Notes under the pieces: model-generated | The model's database searches: none | The model's input: the letters and a program-made list of their open reading frames with translations, nothing else | Told to the model about the DNA's origin: nothing | Made by a program: the position numbers and the translations under genes | Assembly (NCBI GenBank): GCA_947089145.1 | Contig: CAMUJH010000036.1 | Span: forward strand, 1-40,233 | Source of the DNA: an uncultured Hungatella sp. | GTDB lineage: Bacteria; Bacillota; Clostridia; Lachnospirales; Lachnospiraceae | Direction: 5' to 3' | DNA length: 40,233 nucleotides | Shown here: positions 35,252 through 40,233 of the stretch, one piece after another | Layout: every line of letters starts with the position of its first letter | How positions within the stretch are numbered: the stretch's first letter is position 1

Positions 35252-35310
35252 AGCTTCAGGAGCATTTGATTTTTGCCATTCAAGTAAGAGCATGACCAGA
35301 AAATACAGTG

Positions 35311-35357
35311 AAATGCATTATGGCCTGTTAATCCGGCTGTAATGCATTTTTTAATTT
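35311..35357 (+). terminator. Rho-independent terminator after the HPr-LDH gene
   Basis: AAATGCATT (35311-35319) pairs with AATGCATTT (35341-35349), with an inner GCC/GGC pair in the loop. T-rich TTTAATTT follows at once. It lies 60 nt after the stop codon and upstream of the next promoter. Confidence 0.75.
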
Positions 35358-35361
35358 GTCC

Positions 35362-35392
35362 TTGACCATCCTGTTACTGTACGGTTTATACT
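35362..35392 (+). promoter_or_regulatory. MerR-type promoter with 19-bp spacer
   Basis: TTGACC (35362-35367) and TATACT (35387-35392) are separated by 19 bp. This over-long spacer is typical of promoters activated by MerR-family regulators, which untwist it. The spacer holds an imperfect dyad around GTTACTG (ACCATCCTG against ACCGTACAG, 6 of 9 positions). TTTATA at 35385-35390 with a 17-bp spacer is an alternative -10. No merR gene is in the window. Confidence 0.55.
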
Positions 35393-35434
35393 GAGAGAGA
35401 ACAAACAATCAGTGTTTTTTATAAGGAGGCATTT

Positions 35435-36622
35435 ATGAAGAAAACGAAACAGCTATGCGTGATCTCTGTCAGCGTTGCAGCCGCCGCCGGGATATTGTGG
35501 GGACTTTTTGGACAAAGGATCAGGACGCTTTATACATCCTTAAACAGTTTTAAGGATGAAAATTTAGCGCACACGTTCCAGCACACCATAGAGATACAGC
35601 CAACGAAAAAAGTCAGCAAGGGAGATCATGTGTTTCAGTTTGGCAGGGAAGACAACATGGTACTGGCTGACGGTTTCAATTATGACAACGTTTTTTATTC
35701 TTCGAAAGAATTTATGAAAGATACCAGAACATTAGGGCTTCTGGTTATCCATGACGATGTGATCAAATACGAGGATTATTTTTATGGCGGAGATGAAAAT
35801 ACGCTGTTTTCTTCTAATTCAATGGGGAAATCTTTTGTATCCGCCTTAATGGGCATCGCTGTTTCTGAGGGTTATGTGGACAGTGTGGAAGACCCTGTTG
35901 GAAAATACATTCCGGAGTTTGCGGGTACAAAGCTGGAAAATATTCCTATCAGGGCATGCCTGCAGATGGCGTCAGGCATTGACTTTAATGAGGATACGGA
36001 TATGAGCGGTTTTTCTCTGCGGACATTATTGGGAATTCCTGCCATGAAGGTGATTTCAAAATACGGCATGCAGGAAGAACCTTATACTTACAGAAGATAT
36101 TTAAGCATTAACACGGAAATATTGGGCGAGGTGATTACCAATGCCACAGGATACAGCCTTGGAGAGTACATGGAGGAAAAACTGTGGAAAAAGCTGGGTG
36201 CTGCCCATGATGCATACTGGACGCTGAATAACGGGAAGGAGCTTGCCATGGGCGGCCTAAGCGTATCCCTCAGGGACTATGCCCGCTTTGCAAGGCTTTA
36301 TCTCAATGAGGGAAACTATAATGGGGAGCAGATTGTGGCAAAGGAATGGGTGCGGGACAGCCTGGATATCAGTCAGGAGTATTCCAGGCCGGGAGCCAAC
36401 CAGGATGCATACAATGCCATCGGATATGGTTATCAGTGGTGGATACCAGAAGGGGATCAAGGGGAATTTATGGCCATTGGCGTTTATGGGCAGTGGATTT
36501 ATGTAAATCCGTCAAACCGGGTGATTATCGTAAAGACCAGCGCAGACCCTGATTTTATGGAAAAGGGTTATGAACTGAAGCATGTGGAATTCTTCAGGGC
36601 AATTGCAGATGGGGGTTGCTGA
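35435..36622 (+). CDS. Membrane-anchored beta-lactamase-fold serine hydrolase
   Basis: The protein has 395 residues. A hydrophobic segment at about 8-26 (VISVSVAAAAGILWGLFG) without a clear lipobox or cleavage site suggests an N-terminal anchor with the domain outside. The catalytic SxxK is SMGK in SSNSMGKSFVSAL, followed by a YxS-type motif (RYLSINTEILGEVI). Overall it matches class C beta-lactamase / 6-aminohexanoate-dimer-hydrolase-like serine hydrolases. True beta-lactamase activity is uncertain; many relatives are esterases or peptidases acting on cell-wall material. AAGGAGG precedes the ATG. It is driven by the MerR-type promoter upstream, which suggests induction by a drug or stress signal. 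Confidence 0.82.
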   Translation: MKKTKQLCVISVSVAAAAGILWGLFGQRIRTLYTSLNSFKDENLAHTFQHTIEIQPTKKVSKGDHVFQFGREDNMVLADGFNYDNVFYSSKEFMKDTRTLGLLVIHDDVIKYEDYFYGGDENTLFSSNSMGKSFVSALMGIAVSEGYVDSVEDPVGKYIPEFAGTKLENIPIRACLQMASGIDFNEDTDMSGFSLRTLLGIPAMKVISKYGMQEEPYTYRRYLSINTEILGEVITNATGYSLGEYMEEKLWKKLGAAHDAYWTLNNGKELAMGGLSVSLRDYARFARLYLNEGNYNGEQIVAKEWVRDSLDISQEYSRPGANQDAYNAIGYGYQWWIPEGDQGEFMAIGVYGQWIYVNPSNRVIIVKTSADPDFMEKGYELKHVEFFRAIADGGC

Positions 36623-36643
36623 ATATAAAAATTAGGTTATAAT
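36616..36643 (+). promoter_or_regulatory. Sigma-A-type promoter for the PARG-like gene
   Basis: TTGCTG (36616-36621) and TATAAT (36638-36643) are 16 bp apart. The -35 overlaps the end of the hydrolase gene, and the promoter is 87 bp upstream of the PARG-like start at 36730. Confidence 0.5.
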
Positions 36644-36729
36644 GTGGATATGAGGAATCGGCATGAGAGAATCCCATGGGCAGACCCGGGCAGGGCTGTC
36701 TGAATTTGGATAAGAAGGTGTACAAAAGC

Positions 36730-37650
36730 ATGGACAGAAAAGCAGTTGCCAGGGAAACCCTGGATATTATGAAACAGGGATACTATGATATGGCTGACAG
36801 CAGTGAAAAGAGGGATGGAATTAGGGGAAAAAGGATCTGGATTCAGGAAGATATGGAGCGGTCTGTAACCCGCAGCATTTTGATTACGCCGGAACAGGGA
36901 CGTGAGATTTTGGATAGATATGACGGCAGGGGCCGGGGAGAAGGTGCGGCAGGGATAAAGCAGGTTGCAGAAAGGCGGGCAGATGCCGGGCGGGTGGAAA
37001 ATATTCCCACCGTAGACGCCATTGGCAGGCTGGCAGCGGAGGGAAAAAAGAACATTGGGGTGCTGAATTTTGCAAGCGCCAAAAATCCGGGCGGCGGGTT
37101 TCTAAACGGAGCCATGGCCCAGGAGGAAAGTCTGGCGGCCTCCAGCACTCTTTACAGGACGCTGACAGCCAATGAGGAGTATTATCAGGTTAACAGGGCG
37201 AACCGCTCTATGATGTATACGGATTACGGGATCTATTCTCCGGAGGTTACATTTTTCAGGGACGGCAGGTTTCGCCTTGTGGAGAAACCTGTGAAGGCTT
37301 CCGTGCTGACCATGCCTGCAGTGAATATGGGGCAGGTTATACAAAAGGGAGAGGATCTTCAGGAGGCGAAAAAGGTTATGCGGCATAGGATGAGGCTGGT
37401 TCTGGCTGTTTTTGCAGAGCAGGGAGCTAAGAACCTGGTGCTTGGTGCCTATGGGTGCGGCGTGTTCCGAAATGACCCGCTGCAGGTGGCAGCGTGGTGG
37501 AAGGAGATTTTGGAGGAGGGATTTAGCCAATATTTTGAATCGATCTATTATGCGGTGCTGGATTCCTCTAAGAGCCAGAAGTGCGTTGGGGCATTTCGGC
37601 AGATTTTTATGGAAGAATATGATTCTCCAGAAGGGCAGCTAAGGCCGTAG
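36730..37650 (+). CDS. Bacterial PARG-like / TIGR02452-family protein
   Basis: The protein has 306 residues. NFASAKNPGGGFLNGAMAQE contains the GGG-x6-8-QEE catalytic signature of poly(ADP-ribose) glycohydrolases in the microbial-type PARG family (macrodomain fold), followed by LGAYGCGVFRNDP. Members hydrolyse ADP-ribose linkages; in bacteria the natural target is mostly unknown. ATG 36730 is preceded by AGAAGG and starts the conserved N-terminal region. A further ATG at 36676 would add 18 residues. The 3' end overlaps the convergent SpoU methylase gene by 12 bp. Confidence 0.85.
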   Translation: MDRKAVARETLDIMKQGYYDMADSSEKRDGIRGKRIWIQEDMERSVTRSILITPEQGREILDRYDGRGRGEGAAGIKQVAERRADAGRVENIPTVDAIGRLAAEGKKNIGVLNFASAKNPGGGFLNGAMAQEESLAASSTLYRTLTANEEYYQVNRANRSMMYTDYGIYSPEVTFFRDGRFRLVEKPVKASVLTMPAVNMGQVIQKGEDLQEAKKVMRHRMRLVLAVFAEQGAKNLVLGAYGCGVFRNDPLQVAAWWKEILEEGFSQYFESIYYAVLDSSKSQKCVGAFRQIFMEEYDSPEGQLRP

Positions 37651-38439
37651 GCGAAGCAGCCAGAAAGCGACTGCGCTTGCAGCGGCAACATTGAGGGAAT
37701 CCACGCCATGGAACATGGGAATTCGCACAGTGTAGTCGCATGCAGCGATGGTGGAGGTGGCCAGCCCGTCTCCTTCAGAGCCCAGAAAAACAGCCAGCTT
37801 TTCCTGGGCGGCCAGGATGGGATCATCAATGCTTATGGACTTGTCATCCAGCGCCATGGCGGCGGTTTTAAAACCAAGGGCAGGGAGAGACTCATCATTG
37901 AGAAAGGTCCATGGAATCTGGAAAACGGTTCCCATGCTGACCCTTATGGCGCGGCGGTATAAAGGATCGCTGCAGCCAGGGGTCAGCAGTACAGCGTCCA
38001 TGCCAAGGGCAGCGGCGGAGCGGATGATGGCGCCTACGTTGGTGGGATTCATAACATTTTCCAGCACGGCAATGCGGCGGGCGCAGCCGCACAAATCTTT
38101 CACCGGGCGCAGGGGCGGGCGGTGCATGGCGCAAAGCATGCCGCGGGTCAGGGAAAACCCTGTAAGCTTTGCAAGGATGGGGGACCCGGCGGTAAAAACA
38201 GGGATGCTGCCGCATCGGGCCAAAACTTCCTGGCCGCTTCCTGAAAGCTGCTTTGGCTCTGCTAAGAGGGAGATGGGGCGGCACCCGGCATCCAGGGCAC
38301 GGAGGATAACCTTAGGGCTTTCTGCGATGAAGATTCCGCCGTAAGGCTCGTAAAAATGAAGCAGCTGGGACTCTGTATATCGTGCATAAATATCCAGCTC
38401 TGGTGCTGAAAAATCGGTGATTGTGGTAATGTTCGGCAT
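37639..38439 (-). CDS. SpoU/TrmH-family RNA 2'-O-methyltransferase
   Basis: The protein has 266 residues on the minus strand. It has the three SPOUT motifs: ENVMNPTNVGAIIRSAAALG, VFLGSEGDGL and IPMFHGVDSLNVAAASAVAF. The N-terminal substrate-binding region (residues 1-100) is of the RlmB/TsnR-like kind. It would 2'-O-methylate ribose in rRNA or tRNA using SAM in a knotted dimer. The start is supported by AAGGAG six bases upstream on the minus strand. It is convergent with the PARG-like gene and divergent from the ATPase gene. The target nucleotide cannot be predicted. Confidence 0.88.
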   Translation of the reverse strand: MPNITTITDFSAPELDIYARYTESQLLHFYEPYGGIFIAESPKVILRALDAGCRPISLLAEPKQLSGSGQEVLARCGSIPVFTAGSPILAKLTGFSLTRGMLCAMHRPPLRPVKDLCGCARRIAVLENVMNPTNVGAIIRSAAALGMDAVLLTPGCSDPLYRRAIRVSMGTVFQIPWTFLNDESLPALGFKTAAMALDDKSISIDDPILAAQEKLAVFLGSEGDGLATSTIAACDYTVRIPMFHGVDSLNVAAASAVAFWLLRLRP

Positions 38440-38574
38440 ATAAGGCTCCTTAAAGTGGTTATTAGTTCTGCGTTAATGGTATCATAAGAGTGAAGGCATC
38501 ACAAGTCCGGAGAGCAAAAATGCACAAGGGAGATGGAGGGCGACGAATGGAAAAGGAAAGGAGACGGTAGTCCT

Positions 38575-39294
38575 ATGAATCATCAGCTTATTCAGAAGGT
38601 TTTGATAGATTGGGGAAAGGTAGACAGATACAGCTATCTCAGGAATATAGAGGCGATCAGGGGACTGGAAGAACTTGAATTTACCAGTCCCATAACTTTT
38701 TTTGTGGGGGAAAACGGAAGCGGAAAGTCTACAATGCTGGAAGGCCTGGCAATAGCCTGCGGATTTAACCCGGAAGGCGGCAGCAGAAATTACCGCTTTT
38801 CTACCTATGATTCCCACTCGGAGCTTTGCAGGGCCATGAGGATTGTGAAGGGGTACCGGCGGGCCGGGTGGGGATATTTTCTTCGTGCGGAAAGCTTTTA
38901 TAACGTGGCTACCATGGAGGAGGAGTATGCGGATGCCCGGCATCCTTCTCAAAAGTTTCATGAGAAATCTCATGGGGAGAGCTTTCTCGCCTTAGCCCAG
39001 ACCCAGCTAAAGCCAAACGGCATATATTTTCTTGACGAACCGGAGGCGGCCTTGTCTCCCCAAAGGCAGCTTACGCTTCTTGCGGAGATTGATGAATGCG
39101 CAAGGCAGGAATCCCAGTTTGTTATTGTCACGCATTCGCCGATTCTGCTGGGGATTCCAGGGGCGCAGATTCTGACCTTTGACAGCGGCCCGGTGCACCC
39201 GTGCACATATGAAGAGACAGACAGTTATCAGGTGACGGAAATGTTTATCAATAACAGGGAACAGCTTCTTTTAAGGCTTCTGGGGCGGAAATAG
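38575..39294 (+). CDS. AAA/ABC-type ATPase
   Basis: The protein has 239 residues. Walker A is GENGSGKSTMLEGL near residue 45, a signature-like SHGESFLALAQ is near 137, Walker B is IYFLDEPEAALSP near 151, and an H-loop is VIVTHSPILLG. It belongs to the AAA_21/SbcC-like predicted ATPases related to ABC nucleotide-binding domains, without a transmembrane partner. No nuclease (such as OLD/TOPRIM) is fused or adjacent. The function is unknown. ATG 38575 follows AAAGGAGACGG; an earlier ATG at 38533 is too close to its purine tract. Confidence 0.8.
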   Translation: MNHQLIQKVLIDWGKVDRYSYLRNIEAIRGLEELEFTSPITFFVGENGSGKSTMLEGLAIACGFNPEGGSRNYRFSTYDSHSELCRAMRIVKGYRRAGWGYFLRAESFYNVATMEEEYADARHPSQKFHEKSHGESFLALAQTQLKPNGIYFLDEPEAALSPQRQLTLLAEIDECARQESQFVIVTHSPILLGIPGAQILTFDSGPVHPCTYEETDSYQVTEMFINNREQLLLRLLGRK

Positions 39295-39578
39295 GGAGGG
39301 ATGCAGCTCAGGAACCAAATTCATCGGAGGACATAAGATATAGTAAGCCAAGCATTTACAGAAGGCTTTGAGGGAACCATAAGCGGCAGGGACAGACTAT
39401 GGGGAAATAGACAGCCGGATGGAAAGGCATGGCTTGACTACGCAGGAAATGCACGGGCATCTGTGCTGATCGGAAGCAGGCTGAAGAATAATGCTTCGGA
39501 TTCGGTTACTTTGTGAAAAAGGCTCTTGGGGCACGAAATGCAATGGTGCAGGCGATATATCATAGAAAGGAGAACGTT
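39295..39578 (+). other. Non-coding interval with a possible gene remnant
   Basis: No intact gene is seen. A frame from 39337 to 39516 without start codon reads like protein ([31 protein letters not shown]) and may be a decayed fragment. The ribosome binding site GAAAGGAG for the next gene lies at 39565-39572. Confidence 0.3.
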
Positions 39579-40233
39579 ATGTTTCCAGATGAATTAAACG
39601 GACTTGAAAACGTAGATGACTGGAGCTATCCCGAGGGAGAGTATCTGGCAGAGGAAAGCTTTGACATTTTGGTTGAAGAAGGACGGCAAATGTGTGGAAA
39701 TCAGTGGAACGGATGCTGCTGCAGAGGTCCGAGAGGTCCCAGAGGCCCAAGAGGCGCTCAGGGTCCTGCCGGGTGTCCGGGGCCCAGAGGTCCCAGAGGA
39801 TTTCAAGGGCCCATGGGAGTGCCGGGACCTGTAGGCGCTCAGGGACCCCAGGGTCCGGTGGGTCCCCAGGGGCCAGTGGGGGCGACAGGAGCGACAGGAG
39901 CAGTAGGCCCGACAGGACCCCAGGGCCCGGTTGGGGCGACGGGAGCAACAGGAGCAACGGGAGCGGTAGGCCCGACAGGGCCGCAGGGTCCGGCAGGAGC
40001 GACAGGAGCGACAGGAGCAGTAGGCCCGACAGGGCCGCAGGGCCCAGTGGGAGCGACGGGAGCGACAGGAGCAGCAGGCCCGACAGGTCCGCAGGGCCCG
40101 GTAGGAGCGACAGGAGCAGTAGGCCCGACGGGTCCGCAAGGCCCAATGGGGGCTACGGGAGCGACAGGAGCAGTAGGCCCGACGGGTCCAGTGGGAGCGA
40201 CGGGGGCTACGGGAGCGACAGGAGCAGCAGGCC
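39579..40233 (+). CDS. Collagen-like GXY-repeat protein, partial (runs off window)
   Basis: The first 218 codons are present; the frame stays open to the window edge. Residues 1-48 are an acidic N-terminal region ending in a cysteine cluster ([10 protein letters not shown]). From about residue 49 an uninterrupted Gly-X-Y repeat starts with [10 protein letters not shown] and settles into units of mostly 18 residues (54 bp) of the type [18 protein letters not shown], with a 15-residue variant. Such proteins form collagen-like triple helices on the exosporium of spore formers (BclA-like) or on the cell surface. There is no signal peptide, as is usual for exosporium collagens. The DNA repeat makes expansion and contraction likely. 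Confidence 0.88.
   Translation, partial: MFPDELNGLENVDDWSYPEGEYLAEESFDILVEEGRQMCGNQWNGCCCRGPRGPRGPRGAQGPAGCPGPRGPRGFQGPMGVPGPVGAQGPQGPVGPQGPVGATGATGAVGPTGPQGPVGATGATGATGAVGPTGPQGPAGATGATGAVGPTGPQGPVGATGATGAAGPTGPQGPVGATGAVGPTGPQGPMGATGATGAVGPTGPVGATGATGATGAAG

Noticed and set aside
39577-40146. Two overlapping minus-strand frames rich in Leu/Pro/Ser or Cys/Arg/Ser
   Set aside because: They are antisense readings of the collagen-like GXY repeat and have no ribosome binding site.

Overview
The window looks like chromosomal DNA of a spore-forming gut Clostridia species, probably Lachnospiraceae. This is inferred from strong GGAG-type ribosome binding sites, the Firmicutes-type genes, and the start of a collagen-like GXY-repeat surface or exosporium protein at the right end. 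I cannot name the species. About 32 kb in the middle is one plus-strand surface-glycan or glycoprotein-modification island of some 23 genes. It has no transposase and no recognisable tRNA, rRNA or CRISPR array.

Layout. (1) 1-1986 holds two related hairpins, then a TnpB-family protein in which all three RuvC catalytic positions are replaced (Ala256, Pro340, Lys419) while its zinc finger is kept. A multi-hairpin RNA that looks like a TnpB guide-RNA scaffold follows. The combination resembles a TldR, an exapted RNA-guided, nuclease-dead DNA-binding protein. (2) 1987-21739 is an AT-rich block: a glycerophosphotransferase-like GT-B with a beta-propeller, a glycerol-phosphate cytidylyltransferase/oxidoreductase fusion, LicD, a wHTH-LicC-aminotransferase fusion, a frameshifted methyltransferase, a radical SAM protein, a Maf/DUF115-type transferase, a KdsC-SIS fusion, NeuB, NeuA, a ParB-like protein, a nucleotidyltransferase-like protein, a beta-helix acyltransferase, a GT4, an FkbM methyltransferase and a GT2. 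(3) 21818-33616 is a GC-rich block: two paralogous CDP-glycerol glycerophosphotransferases around a CitC-like fusion, two GT2 proteins, an IspD/TarI cytidylyltransferase, an extended SDR, and a four-part methyltransferase/kinase-like/Rossmann/GCT fusion. (4) 33617-40233 holds an HPr-D-lactate dehydrogenase fusion, a membrane-anchored beta-lactamase-fold hydrolase behind a MerR-type promoter, a PARG-like protein, a minus-strand SpoU rRNA methylase, an AAA ATPase and the partial collagen-like gene.

How the island may work. It can make several CDP/CMP-activated donors (CDP-glycerol twice, a CMP-nonulosonate, a LicC product, a TarI product) and carries matching transferases. I see no flippase, polymerase, ABC exporter or membrane-bound priming transferase. 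Modification of a cytoplasmic acceptor, for example flagellin by the Maf-like enzyme, is therefore at least as likely as a wall polymer. Thirteen of the proteins carry an extra small Rossmann-like domain with a (V/I)-(Y/F/W)-G-x-G signature, at the N-terminus, C-terminus or middle, fused to unrelated catalytic domains. This is the island's most distinctive protein-level feature.

At the DNA level, a similar 86-nt element with inverted-repeat arms sits in the same orientation just left of the island (1834-1919) and just right of it (33692-33777), upstream of the first island gene and of the HPr-LDH gene. The dead TnpB with its guide RNA, the twin element and the repeated Rossmann domain are the observations I would follow first.
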